The notes beneath the pieces are model-generated. The model ran no database searches, was not told the DNA's origin, and was given only the letters and a program-made list of their open reading frames with translations. Of a DNA stretch of 64,000 nucleotides, positions 25,640 through 34,345 are shown in pieces. Every line of letters starts with the position of its first letter. Position 1 is the first letter of the stretch. This DNA comes from Rhizobium chutanense (lineage in GTDB: Bacteria > Pseudomonadota > Alphaproteobacteria > Rhizobiales > Rhizobiaceae): assembly GCF_002531935.1 (NCBI RefSeq), contig NZ_NWSV01000011.1, forward strand, positions 1 through 64,000. The letters are read 5' to 3'. The translations under genes were made by a program, and so were the position numbers.

Positions 25640-27387
25640 CTCTGAGAACTTCCGTTCTTGAGACTGTCTGGCTTGAGACTGTCTGGCTTGAGATTATCGG
25701 GCGCGACATAGCGGAAGCGCTTGGAATGATCGCGGTCCCGCGGATCGGGGCGCGGGATCGCCGATATCAGCGCCTGCGTATAGGCGTGCTCGGGCGTGCG
25801 GCAGACCCTTTCCGCGTCGCCGATTTCAACGAGCTGGCCTTTGTACATGACGCCGACGCGGTCGCACATGTAGCGGATGACGCCGATGTCATGGCTGATG
25901 AAGATATAGGCGAGGCCGAGTTCGTCCTGCAGGCGCATGAGAAGATCGAGAACCTGCGAGCGCACCGAAACGTCAAGCGCCGAGGTCGCCTCGTCGGCAA
26001 CGATGACACGCGGATTGAGCGTAATGGCTCGAGCAATACCGATGCGCTGGCGCTGACCGCCGGAGAATGCATGCGGGTAGCGTTCGCGCGCCCTGGGATC
26101 GAGGCCGACCTGTTCCATCAGATGGCAAACGCGCTCATCCAGCGTCCGCCCCTTGGCAATGCCGTTGACGAGCAACGGTTCGCCGATGATCTGGGAGACG
26201 GTCATGCGTGGATTGAGAGAACCGAAAGGATCCTGAAACACCATTCGCAATTCCCGCCGTGCGGCGGCCAGCGTCTGGCCTTTTGCCGTTGCCAGATCGA
26301 TGATGTCGCCGCTGGCGTTGCGATAGAGGATTTCGCCAGCCGTGGGATCGAGCAGCCGCATGATCGAGCGGCCCATCGTCGTTTTGCCGGATCCGCTTTC
26401 ACCGACGATACCGAGCGTTTCGCCCGGCAGAAGCGAAATGGAGACGTCGTTCAGCGCTTTCACCTCGCCGAAGTCCATTGACACGTTGCGCAGTTCGAGG
26501 ATCGGCGCTTTCGTCCTGTCGAGCGGCGGGCGCGCCAGGCGGATCTCGGCCTTCTGCTCCAGCTTCAGCACCGAGCCGATCAGCATGCGGGTATAGTCGT
26601 CTTGCGGCGCATGAAAGATCTGCTCGACCGGCCCGTATTCTTTGGCAACACCGTGATGCATGACGAGCACATCGTCGGCGATCTGCGCCACGACGCCCAT
26701 ATCATGCGTGATGAAGAGAACGGCCATGCCGTTGGCTTTTTGCAACCGGGCGATCAGGTCTAGAATTTCGGCCTGTGTCGTCACGTCGAGCGCCGTGGTC
26801 GGCTCGTCGGCGATCAAGAGCTGCGGCTTGCAGGCAAGCGCCATGGCGATCATCGCACGCTGGCGCATGCCGCCGGAATATTGGAAGGCATAGCGATCGA
26901 GCGCCTTTTCCGGTGAGGGAATCTCAACCTGCTTGAGCAGCGATATAGCTTCGGCCCGCGCCTCCGCCTTGCTCATCCTGGTGTGGAGGCGAAGCGCCTC
27001 GACGATCTGGTTGCCGACGGTGTGGATCGGCGACAGCGACGACATCGGCTCCTGAAAGATCATCGCGATGTCGCGGCCACGGATCGCCCGGATCTGGCGC
27101 CCGCGCGGATTGAGGCTGGTGAGATCGGTCGAGCCGCCGTGTTGATCGTTCAATACGATCGATCCGCCGGCGATGCGGCCGGGCGCATCGACGATCTGCA
27201 GGATCGAACGCGCCGTCACCGACTTGCCGGATCCACTTTCGCCGACGACACAGAGCGTCTTGCCCGGCTCGATCGAGAAAGACAGATCGCTGACGGCGCG
27301 AAACACGCCGGTGCGCAGAGGGAACTCGACGGTCAGGTTTTTCACCTGGAGCAGCGGCCTGCCGGCAATGGGAACGATATCGGTCAT
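25636..27387 (-). CDS. Dipeptide/oligosaccharide-type ABC transporter, fused double ATPase (DppD-DppF in one chain)
   Basis: This is a 583-residue protein from the ATG at 27387 ([10 protein letters not shown]). The much longer upstream extension is shadow sequence inside the permease gene. There are two complete ABC ATPase cassettes. The first has Walker [10 protein letters not shown] (residues 49-57), signature [10 protein letters not shown] and Walker B LLIADEP. The second has Walker [10 protein letters not shown] near 330, signature [10 protein letters not shown] and [12 protein letters not shown]. Each ends in the oligopeptide-transporter C-terminal extension ([21 protein letters not shown]). 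The extreme C-terminus has a small KPDSL repeat. It energises the 27395 and 28526 permeases. Confidence 0.88.
   Translation of the reverse strand: MTDIVPIAGRPLLQVKNLTVEFPLRTGVFRAVSDLSFSIEPGKTLCVVGESGSGKSVTARSILQIVDAPGRIAGGSIVLNDQHGGSTDLTSLNPRGRQIRAIRGRDIAMIFQEPMSSLSPIHTVGNQIVEALRLHTRMSKAEARAEAISLLKQVEIPSPEKALDRYAFQYSGGMRQRAMIAMALACKPQLLIADEPTTALDVTTQAEILDLIARLQKANGMAVLFITHDMGVVAQIADDVLVMHHGVAKEYGPVEQIFHAPQDDYTRMLIGSVLKLEQKAEIRLARPPLDRTKAPILELRNVSMDFGEVKALNDVSISLLPGETLGIVGESGSGKTTMGRSIMRLLDPTAGEILYRNASGDIIDLATAKGQTLAAARRELRMVFQDPFGSLNPRMTVSQIIGEPLLVNGIAKGRTLDERVCHLMEQVGLDPRARERYPHAFSGGQRQRIGIARAITLNPRVIVADEATSALDVSVRSQVLDLLMRLQDELGLAYIFISHDIGVIRYMCDRVGVMYKGQLVEIGDAERVCRTPEHAYTQALISAIPRPDPRDRDHSKRFRYVAPDNLKPDSLKPDSLKNGSSQR
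25658..25702. repeat. 15 bp tandem repeat at the 3' end of the double ATPase gene
   Basis: TTGAGACTGTCTGGC is present twice head to tail (25658-25672 and 25673-25687), followed by a degenerate third unit to 25702. Because 15 is divisible by three, it encodes repeated KPDSL units in frame, a site where copy number may change without breaking the gene. Confidence 0.8.
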
Positions 27388-27394
27388 GCCGGCC

Positions 27395-28516
27395 TCATTT
27401 ATTGTAGGGGTCGGCCGCGTCGCGCAGGCCGTCGCCGAGAAGGTTGAGCGCCATGACGGCGACGACGACGGCACAGCCCGGCATGAAGAGCCAGGGCGCG
27501 GTGGCGATCGAGCGAATGTTCTGGGCTTCGCGCAGAAGCACGCCCCAGGAGATGGTCGGTGGCTGCAGCCCGAGCCCCAGGAAGGAAAGAGAGGTTTCGG
27601 CAAGGATCATTGCCGGCACAGCAAGCGTGATCGACGCGATAATGTGGCTGGCGAAGCTCGGCAGCATGTGACGAAAGATGATGCGCCCTTCGCGAACGCC
27701 GTCGAGCCTGGCGGCGGCGACGAATTCCTCAGTGCGGAGCGACAGGAAACGTCCGCGAACGACGCGGGCGAGCTGCGCCCAGCCGGTCAGCGACAGGATG
27801 ATCGTGATCATCATATATTGCAGCGTCGCCGGCCAATCCTGGGGCAAGGCCGCGGCCATCGCCAGCCAGATCGGGATCGTCGGCAGCGACAGCACGAAAT
27901 CGATCAGCCGCTGCATGAAGAAATCGATGCGGCCGCCGTAATATCCCGAGATACCGCCGATCACGATGCCGAGCATCAACGACAGGAAGACGCCGACAAG
28001 GCCGATCGACAGCGATACCTGCGAACCCTGCACCGTTCGGCTGAAGACATCGCGCCCAAGCCGGTCGGCGCCGAAGAGAAGCAGCGGCATCGTCTTGTCG
28101 GGCGAGGCGATCAGATGGATGTTGGTGTTGAAGAGGCCGAACACGGAATATTCATAGCCACGCCCGAAAAATTGGACATCGACACGTTTGGTCGTGTCTT
28201 CCTTGAAGATGGCGGCCAGCGTTTCCGGATCGCGGGTCAGCTTCATCGGATAATAATGCAGGCCGAAGGAAAAGCCGTTCTCGGTATCGATCAGATGCAA
28301 TCTCTGGGGCGGATGAAAGGTTGCCCGCGCATTTTGCAGGTTCGGATCGTTGATGGCAAAGAAACCGGGAACCAGGGCGACGATATACATCATCACGGTG
28401 ACGACGAGCGCCACCATGGCCAGCTTGTGGCGGCGGAACGCCCACCAGATCAGTTGCCACTGCGATGCGACGGCCGCGCGGTCCGGCTGAATGTTTGTAA
28501 CGGCAATGTCGGCCAT
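27395..28516 (-). CDS. Dipeptide/oligosaccharide-type ABC transporter permease (DppC-like)
   Basis: This 373-residue permease has a soluble head, then a first membrane helix MVALVVTVMMYIVALVPGFF. An unusually long periplasmic insertion of about 100 residues lies before GADRLGRDVFSR, the motif shared by all DppC-like subunits. The EAA loop is in AAARLDGVREGRIIFRHMLP. The insertion is longer than in typical peptide permeases and is found in oligosaccharide/sugar-acid systems. AGGAG precedes the ATG, and the gene ends 7 bp before the ATPase start. Confidence 0.87.
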   Translation of the reverse strand: MADIAVTNIQPDRAAVASQWQLIWWAFRRHKLAMVALVVTVMMYIVALVPGFFAINDPNLQNARATFHPPQRLHLIDTENGFSFGLHYYPMKLTRDPETLAAIFKEDTTKRVDVQFFGRGYEYSVFGLFNTNIHLIASPDKTMPLLLFGADRLGRDVFSRTVQGSQVSLSIGLVGVFLSLMLGIVIGGISGYYGGRIDFFMQRLIDFVLSLPTIPIWLAMAAALPQDWPATLQYMMITIILSLTGWAQLARVVRGRFLSLRTEEFVAAARLDGVREGRIIFRHMLPSFASHIIASITLAVPAMILAETSLSFLGLGLQPPTISWGVLLREAQNIRSIATAPWLFMPGCAVVVAVMALNLLGDGLRDAADPYNK

Positions 28517-28525
28517 ATCAGGCTC

Positions 28526-29512
28526 CTATTCCAACCGGATGCGGGGATCGACCAGCGCAAGCAGGATGTCGCTGATCAAAGAGCCTATCAGCGTCAGCGC
28601 GCAGATCAGCAGAACGAAGGCGCCGGCGAGATACATGTCCTGAGCCATCAGCGCCTGCAGCAGCAAGGGTGCTGCCGTCGGCAGATTGAGGACGATAGCG
28701 ACGACGACCGAGCCGGAGATGAGGTTGGGCAGCAGCCAGGCAATCGTCGAGATGAACGGATTGAGCGCGATCATCATGGGATATTTCATCAGCAGCCGGA
28801 ATTCCGAGAGCCCCTTTGCCCGTGCCGTGGTCACGTAAGGCTTCGGCAGTTCGTCGAGCATGTTTGCGCGCATCACGCGGATGAGGCTCGCCGTCGAGGA
28901 GACGGCAAGGATGATGACCGGAAGCCAGAGATGTGAGAAGAGATCGCCCATCTTGGCAAAGCTCCAGGGCGCATTCTCATATTGCGGCGAAAACAGCCCG
29001 CCGACATCCTGGCCGAATTCGACCGCCGCGATATACATCAGCACCAGCGCCAGCAGGAAGGACGGAACGGCCAGGCCGAAAAATGTGAAGGCAGTGAAGA
29101 AATAGTCGCCAATCGAATATTTGCGCACGGCAGAAAAGACGCCGATCGGCAGGGCAATCGCCCAGGTGGCGATCAATGTCGAAAGAGCCAGGACGAGGGT
29201 CAGCGCCATGCGCTCCCAGATCAGATCGGAGACGGGCTGCTGCCATTCGAAGGAGATGCCGAAATCGCCGCGCGACAGGATGCCCCACATCCATTTGAAA
29301 TATTGAATGAGCATCGGATCGTCGAGGCCGAAGCGCTCGCGCAATTGTGCCGCCGTGTTCTGATCGACGATCTCGTTGGAGGCTGCCAGCGTCGCGATAT
29401 AGGTGGTGACATAGTCGCCCGGCGGCAACTGGATCAGCACGAAAGCGAGGAAGCTGACGGCAAAAAGCGATGGAATCATCCATAGAAAGCGTTTGGCGAT
29501 AAAGACCAGCAT
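28526..29512 (-). CDS. Dipeptide/oligosaccharide-type ABC transporter permease (DppB-like)
   Basis: This 328-residue permease starts MLVFIAKRFLWMIPSLFAVS, the usual DppB opening, followed by FVLIQLPPGDY. The conserved loop before the membrane pore reads YVTTARAKGLSEFRLLMKYP. It forms the channel with the 27395 product. It is separated from the binding-protein gene by 118 bp that hold a strong hairpin. Confidence 0.88.
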   Translation of the reverse strand: MLVFIAKRFLWMIPSLFAVSFLAFVLIQLPPGDYVTTYIATLAASNEIVDQNTAAQLRERFGLDDPMLIQYFKWMWGILSRGDFGISFEWQQPVSDLIWERMALTLVLALSTLIATWAIALPIGVFSAVRKYSIGDYFFTAFTFFGLAVPSFLLALVLMYIAAVEFGQDVGGLFSPQYENAPWSFAKMGDLFSHLWLPVIILAVSSTASLIRVMRANMLDELPKPYVTTARAKGLSEFRLLMKYPMMIALNPFISTIAWLLPNLISGSVVVAIVLNLPTAAPLLLQALMAQDMYLAGAFVLLICALTLIGSLISDILLALVDPRIRLE

Positions 29513-29598
29513 GAGGCGCCTCTTGCATTAAACGCCGCCCACCCGGCCCTGTCGGCTGTCAAAGCCGGCAAGGCATCTCGGAAGGCGAACCGAAGGAA

Positions 29599-29621
29599 GC
29601 GCCGTACCGTCGGTACGGCGC
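29599..29621 (-). other. Strong hairpin between binding-protein and permease genes
   Basis: GCGCCGTACC and GGTACGGCGC form a perfect 10 bp stem around GTC, starting 9 bp after the binding-protein stop codon. No T-run follows, so it is more likely a transcript-stabilising or attenuating hairpin that lets the binding protein be made in excess over the permeases than a full terminator. This is inference from known ABC operons. Confidence 0.65.
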
Positions 29622-29630
29622 TCGATCAAA

Positions 29631-31571
29631 TCAGCTCGTGAAGGTGAACTGCTGCGGCATCGCAGGCCCCGGATTGGGCCAAGACCAGCTGTCCGGCTCC
29701 TTCTCCGGAACATTGCGCAGATTGTTGCGGATGATGCCGAAGCCGCCGACCGCAAGACACAGACCCACCGTCTCGAATTCTTCCGCCGCAATATCGAAGA
29801 TCTGCTTCATGATCGCGCCGCGCTTGTCGAGATCGGCCGTCGAGCGCGCTTCGTCGAAAAGCTTCATACGCTTCTTCTGGCTTTCCGGCGGCTCTTCGCC
29901 GCGTGCACCGTTGGAGGTGTACCACAGCGTCCACGGAATGGCGTAACGAGAGCCCTGCGGATGGAAGGCGAAAAAGTCGCGCGGATCGAGCATCGGGTCG
30001 AGACCACCCGGCCCCGGCCACACCTGCGCATCATGGGCATTGTCGTCGCCGCGGGTATAGTAGAGCGCCCGCTCGATCGTGTTGACCTTCATATCGATGC
30101 CGATCTGGACCCAATGTGTCTTGACCAGTTCGAGCGCGTCGACGAGGTCGGGATAGAGCGTCGGAATGACGTCGATCGAAAAGAACACCTTCTGGCCGTC
30201 CGGCCGCAGGCGGAAACCGTCGCCGCCTTTCTTGTAGCCGGCCTGATCGAGCATCGCGCCGGCCTTGTCGGCGTCATATTCGGTGAACTGGCGCGCATAT
30301 TTCTCGTGATACCAGGGGTGGGTCGGGCGCGGCCCGGCCTGGTAGGGCTCACTCTGTCCGAAATAAACGATATCGATGAGCTCCGGGCGATTGATGCCGA
30401 TCGACAGCGCCTGCCGGAACGACTTATCCGCAAACATCTTGCGCATCGCAGGATCTTTGTGGGTGATGTTGAAGTAGATCTGGCACTGTTGCGACGCCGA
30501 GGGTACGAGCGTCAGCAGCCGATAATCGCCCTTCTGCATGTTCTGCGAGAGCGTCGGCTTGTTGGCCAATACGCTGATGTGACGTTCCTGAATATCGATC
30601 TTGCCGGAGATGACGTTCAGCATCAGCGATTCGACATCCTGCGAGATGCCGAAATTGATCTCATCGATGTAGGGAAGCTGGTTTCCTGCCGTATCGACCT
30701 GCCAGAAATAAGGATTGCGGGTCATGACGACGCGAGTTGCGCCGCCGACATAGGGTTCCTTGACAACCCATGGATCGAGCGTCGGCTTGTCGACATTGCC
30801 CCAGCGCGTCGGGATCTCGATATCGCCGCAGCGGCTGCGGAACAGCTCCGTCCAGCTGGTGACGCCGGCCTTCTTCGCGTCGGCCTCGATATTGGGATTG
30901 TATTTCGGCAGGAACTGGCTGCAGTAATGCTTCGGAAACAGCGTCGGATGCTGGCCGAGCGGCGTGGCGAGATTTTCCAGGTAAAGCGCGTTGGCCGCCG
31001 CAAAGGTGAACTTCACCGTATAATCGTCGATCTTCTCGACCGTGACCGGCTTGCCGGCAACGGAAAGCTGCGCCGGTGTCGAGCTGTAGAGCTCGGTGTT
31101 CTTGACGCAGTCTTCGATCGCGAAAACGACGTCATCCGATGTAAAGGGGTGACCGTCCGACCAGCGCACGCCTTCGATCAGATGGAAGGTGAATTGCGTT
31201 GCATCGTCGCTGACTTCCCAGCGCTCGGCCAGATTCGGCTGTACGGCGGTAAAATCGAGGTTCCAGCGCACGAGACTCTGATTGCCGACCATGCGCAGAA
31301 TGCCGTTATGGTCGGATGAACCACGAAGGCCGCGCCGCAGCGAGCCGCCATAGGTGCCGACCTTCTCGTACGGCGTCACCACCATCGGCTTCTTCGGCAG
31401 GCGCTCGGCAAGCGGCGGCAGTTTTCCATCTTTCACAAGCTGCGCAAGTGCGGGCGCTTCACCACCTGCGGCGGCGGAGACGCGACCAGCGATAGACAAG
31501 GCAGCGACGCCGGCCATGCCACCAAGCACAGTGCGGCGGGTAACGCCACGCGACAGTATTTCATTGGGCAT
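29631..31571 (-). CDS. Family 5 ABC transporter substrate-binding protein with Tat-type signal
   Basis: This 646-residue protein is long for a DppA/OppA-like binding protein. The N-terminus has a twin-arginine signal (VTRRTVLGGMAGVAALSIAG). Family features include NLAERWEVSDDATQFTFHL, GVRWSDGHPFTSDDVVFA and FRQALSIGINRPELIDIVYF. Members of this length often carry oligosaccharides or plant-derived sugar acids rather than peptides. That fits the dehydratases in the same operon, but the ligand is not read from sequence. GGGAGGAACTCG precedes the ATG. It is the first gene of the minus operon. Confidence 0.87.
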   Translation of the reverse strand: MPNEILSRGVTRRTVLGGMAGVAALSIAGRVSAAAGGEAPALAQLVKDGKLPPLAERLPKKPMVVTPYEKVGTYGGSLRRGLRGSSDHNGILRMVGNQSLVRWNLDFTAVQPNLAERWEVSDDATQFTFHLIEGVRWSDGHPFTSDDVVFAIEDCVKNTELYSSTPAQLSVAGKPVTVEKIDDYTVKFTFAAANALYLENLATPLGQHPTLFPKHYCSQFLPKYNPNIEADAKKAGVTSWTELFRSRCGDIEIPTRWGNVDKPTLDPWVVKEPYVGGATRVVMTRNPYFWQVDTAGNQLPYIDEINFGISQDVESLMLNVISGKIDIQERHISVLANKPTLSQNMQKGDYRLLTLVPSASQQCQIYFNITHKDPAMRKMFADKSFRQALSIGINRPELIDIVYFGQSEPYQAGPRPTHPWYHEKYARQFTEYDADKAGAMLDQAGYKKGGDGFRLRPDGQKVFFSIDVIPTLYPDLVDALELVKTHWVQIGIDMKVNTIERALYYTRGDDNAHDAQVWPGPGGLDPMLDPRDFFAFHPQGSRYAIPWTLWYTSNGARGEEPPESQKKRMKLFDEARSTADLDKRGAIMKQIFDIAAEEFETVGLCLAVGGFGIIRNNLRNVPEKEPDSWSWPNPGPAMPQQFTFTS

Positions 31572-31686
31572 CGAGTTCCTCCCTTTCTACGCCGGTGCAA
31601 TTTTTGAACCGGCTGATGCGGCGGGTTCCCGACCTGCCGCTTGCGCCCTCCTCGGCGCTGGGACCGAACCATAGACACGTTCCCAA

Positions 31687-31715
31687 ATGATTACAAGAGT
31701 TGACAGATAATTACA
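31687..31715. promoter_or_regulatory. Paired direct repeats in the divergent promoter of the catabolic island
   Basis: ATGATTACA (31687-31695) and ATAATTACA (31707-31715) are direct repeats exactly 20 bp apart, about two helical turns, so both would face the same side of the DNA. They lie in the 302 bp gap between the two divergent operons, beside the FadR-type regulator gene. They are candidate operator half sites for that regulator. The rest of the gap shows no clear structure. Confidence 0.45.
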
Positions 31716-31873
31716 AATTTCGTAGCGATGCAACATCGGGATCTAGATTTCCCGCCCTGAAATCAAAGCTGCAGCGAGCAAAAGGCGACGACCTGTCAGA
31801 ATCTGTGCGCTGCCATCGCGATCATCGGCCGGCGCCGGCAAGAGCCCGCAGCGTTCAAAGAAAAAGGACGATA

Positions 31874-32587
31874 ATGACATTTGAGGTCGACGCCGTTTCG
31901 AACAGAGGCGCAACGCGCTTCAGCGACATCATCTACGAGAAGATCGTGGGGATGATCGCCGACGGCAACTTTCCGGTGAACGAACGGCTGCCGTCGGAGA
32001 CGAAGCTCGCCGCCGATTTCGGCGCCTCGCGACCCGTCGTGCGCGAAGCGCTCGAGCGCCTGCGAGCCGATGGCCTCGTGGTTTCACGCAAGGGCTCCGG
32101 CTCCTATGTCCGGCAAAGACCGGACTCGTCGATGCTGAAGATGGTGCCTGTGGGATCGCTCGCCGATGTCCAGCGGTTTTTCGAATTCCGCGCCGGCCTC
32201 GAAGCCGAGGCTGCGGAGCTTGCCGCACGAAACTGGCAGCCGGAGGACCGGGAGCGGATAACGGCAGCGCTTCTTTCGATCGAGCAATGTCTGCGTAACG
32301 GAGAACTCGGCGCCGAGCAGGACCAGGCTCTGCACGATGCCATCGCCATGGCGACCGGCAACCAGTTCCATATCACCGTGCGCGAATGGTTCAGGCCGCA
32401 TTTCGCGATCGGGCATTCCGTTACGCGAAGCTTGAGCCTGAAACGGACGCTGGAGCAGATCCGCAGCGTCCAGGATGAGCATGCGGTGATCGTCGAGGCG
32501 ATCTTCGCGCGCAATGAAACCGAGGCCCATGACGCCATGAAAAGACACATACTGAATGCCCGCGCCCGTATGTTCCAGGGCGTTTGA
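31874..32587 (+). CDS. GntR-family (FadR-type) transcriptional regulator of the sugar-acid island
   Basis: This 237-residue protein is read from the ATG at 31874 (MTFEVDAV), which has AAAAAGG upstream; earlier in-frame codons give an atypical tail. The winged helix shows NERLPSETKLAADFGASRPVVREALERLRADGL, the classic FadR pattern. The FCD domain follows, with FEFRAGLEAEAAELAARN and a metal-type His in DEHAVIVEAI. It is the first gene of the plus operon and divergent from the minus operon, so it probably controls both. The inducer is probably a uronic or aldonic acid. Confidence 0.87.
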   Translation: MTFEVDAVSNRGATRFSDIIYEKIVGMIADGNFPVNERLPSETKLAADFGASRPVVREALERLRADGLVVSRKGSGSYVRQRPDSSMLKMVPVGSLADVQRFFEFRAGLEAEAAELAARNWQPEDRERITAALLSIEQCLRNGELGAEQDQALHDAIAMATGNQFHITVREWFRPHFAIGHSVTRSLSLKRTLEQIRSVQDEHAVIVEAIFARNETEAHDAMKRHILNARARMFQGV

Positions 32588-32608
32588 GCGATAATGGGAG
32601 GAGGAACG

Positions 32609-33439
32609 ATGAGAAGGGTCGCTCTTACAGGTGCTGCCGGACGTGTCGGAACGCTACTGCGCCCACATCTTCAGCCGCATGTCGAACATTTACGCCTGAT
32701 CGATCTCCAGGAGCCTGCCGGGCTCGGTGAAAACGAGGCCTTCGTAAGGGCCGACCTTACAAAGCCCGGCGAGGCATCTGCTGCGCTGAAGGATATTGAC
32801 GGCGTCGTTCATCTCGCCGGCATCGCAAGCGGCATCGACATGAATGCCATTCTGCACGCAAATGTGCTTGGAACTTACAATCTCTACGAAGCCGCGCGGA
32901 CCAACGGAGTCCAGCGGGTCGTCTATGCATCGAGCAACCATGCGACCGGCTTCTATCCGCGTGGCGAAATCATCTCGCCGCTCGATCCCATGCGCCCTGA
33001 CAGCCCCTACGGGCTTTCCAAATGCTGGGGCGAACTGGTGGCGGGGCTTTACTACGACACGGCGGGCATTCGTTCCCTTTCCATCCGTATCGGCAATGCC
33101 GGCACCTATCCCAACAGCGAACGATCGATTGCGATCTGGATCAGCGCGCGGGATCTGGCACAACTGGTGCGGATCGGGCTGACCCACCCGTTGATTGCGG
33201 CGACGGTCGTCTATGGTGTTTCCGATACCGACGAGACATGGTGGGACAACGATCTGGCAACGAGGCTCGGCTACCGGCCACAGGACCGGCCGCGCGATCA
33301 CGCCCGCATCGAACAGGGAGCCGAAGGGCCGGTCGCACTGGCGTTCCAGGGTGGTGGATTCTGCGAGATCAATCATGACGGCACCATCCGCATGCGTGAC
33401 GCCGAAGGTTTGACCAAGAGCCTGGAGGCTGCCGAATGA
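32609..33439 (+). CDS. udh: Uronate dehydrogenase-like NAD-dependent oxidoreductase
   Basis: This 276-residue Rossmann-fold protein starts MRRVALTGAAGRVG, with GGGAGGAGG before the ATG at 32609. VVYASSNHATGFYP, SPYGLSKCWGE (Tyr134 and Lys138 of the YxxxK pair) and DETWWDNDLATRLGY match the layout of bacterial uronate dehydrogenase as I know it from Agrobacterium. That enzyme oxidises D-galacturonate or D-glucuronate to the aldarolactone with NAD. The lactonase gene that overlaps it by 4 bp fits this step. Other sugar epimerase/dehydrogenase functions are less likely but possible. Confidence 0.75.
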   Translation: MRRVALTGAAGRVGTLLRPHLQPHVEHLRLIDLQEPAGLGENEAFVRADLTKPGEASAALKDIDGVVHLAGIASGIDMNAILHANVLGTYNLYEAARTNGVQRVVYASSNHATGFYPRGEIISPLDPMRPDSPYGLSKCWGELVAGLYYDTAGIRSLSIRIGNAGTYPNSERSIAIWISARDLAQLVRIGLTHPLIAATVVYGVSDTDETWWDNDLATRLGYRPQDRPRDHARIEQGAEGPVALAFQGGGFCEINHDGTIRMRDAEGLTKSLEAAE

Positions 33440-34311
33440 CGGCGCCTCGGATCATCCACCCGGACGTCCGTTCCGTGATCCGGCAACCGTTGACGGTCGG
33501 TGAATCGCCGGTATGGGACGATGAGACCGGCACCCTGTGGCTGGTCGATATTCTGGCGCCGGCGGTTGTGCGGCTGTCGGCCTCGGGACGGATCGATCGC
33601 TTCGACATGCCGGCCGCAATCGGTTGTCTCGGGCTTTGCCGCGATCACAGGATCGTCGTAGGCCTCCAGACGGGCGTCCATCTCTTCGATCCCGTCTCCG
33701 GTGATATCGAATTTTTGTGCGATCCGGTCGGACGCGATTTCAACGGCCGCCTCAACGACGGAAAGGTCGGTCCCGACGGACACTTCTGGGTCGGCTCGAT
33801 CAGCGAAGCCAAGCCGCAGGTCGATGAGGCCGCACTTTACCGCGTGGGGCCCGACGGCAGCGCGCGGACCGTTGCAACCGGACTGACGAGCTCCAACGGC
33901 CTCGCCTGGTCGCCGGACGGCCGGCGGATGTATCACTCCGACAGCCGGCAATGTTTCCTGCAGGCGTTCGACTTCGATCCGGCGACAGGCGATCTCGGCG
34001 ACGGACGCCGGCTTCGCAGCTTCACCGAAGACGACGGGCGGCCGGACGGCGCAGCCGTCGATCGTGACGGCTTTTACTGGAGCGCCGGCGTTTCCGCCGG
34101 CCGTCTCAACCGCATATCGAGCGAAGGGGAAATCGTCGAGATCTACAGTCTGCCGGTGGCAGCACCGACGATGCCGTGTTTCGGAGGGCCTGAACTCAGG
34201 ACCCTCTTCGTCACCAGCCTGTCGACGGACCGCACCGGACGTTTCGAAGCAGGCACGGTCATCGCCTTCGACGTGGATGCGGAGGGCTTGGCGCCCTTCC
34301 GCTTCGGATGA
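33436..34311 (+). CDS. SMP-30/gluconolactonase-family lactonase
   Basis: This 291-residue beta-propeller lactonase has metal ligands at the expected places: Glu23 in VGESPVWD, Asn154 in SSNGLAWSPDG and Asp204 in RPDGAAVD. A substrate-contacting Asn107 is in GRLNDGKV. It hydrolyses sugar lactones. Here it would open the lactone made by the upstream dehydrogenase. The start codon overlaps the udh stop, indicating translational coupling. The next gene follows after 34 bp. Confidence 0.85.
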   Translation: MTAPRIIHPDVRSVIRQPLTVGESPVWDDETGTLWLVDILAPAVVRLSASGRIDRFDMPAAIGCLGLCRDHRIVVGLQTGVHLFDPVSGDIEFLCDPVGRDFNGRLNDGKVGPDGHFWVGSISEAKPQVDEAALYRVGPDGSARTVATGLTSSNGLAWSPDGRRMYHSDSRQCFLQAFDFDPATGDLGDGRRLRSFTEDDGRPDGAAVDRDGFYWSAGVSAGRLNRISSEGEIVEIYSLPVAAPTMPCFGGPELRTLFVTSLSTDRTGRFEAGTVIAFDVDAEGLAPFRFG

Positions 34312-34345
34312 CGATCATTTTGATGGAAGCTAACGGGGAAGAAAA

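Noticed and set aside
27388-27603. Upstream extension of the fused ATPase frame to 27603
   Set aside because: The extra residues overlap the permease gene and have no ABC homology; the ATG at 27387 directly begins the domain.
24308-31319. Long plus-strand open frames opposite the dehydratase, ATPase, permease and binding-protein genes (for example 24308-25645, 27173-28936, 29961-31319)
   Set aside because: They lie fully antisense to well-supported genes, have no family motifs and arise from the low stop-codon frequency of GC-rich coding DNA.
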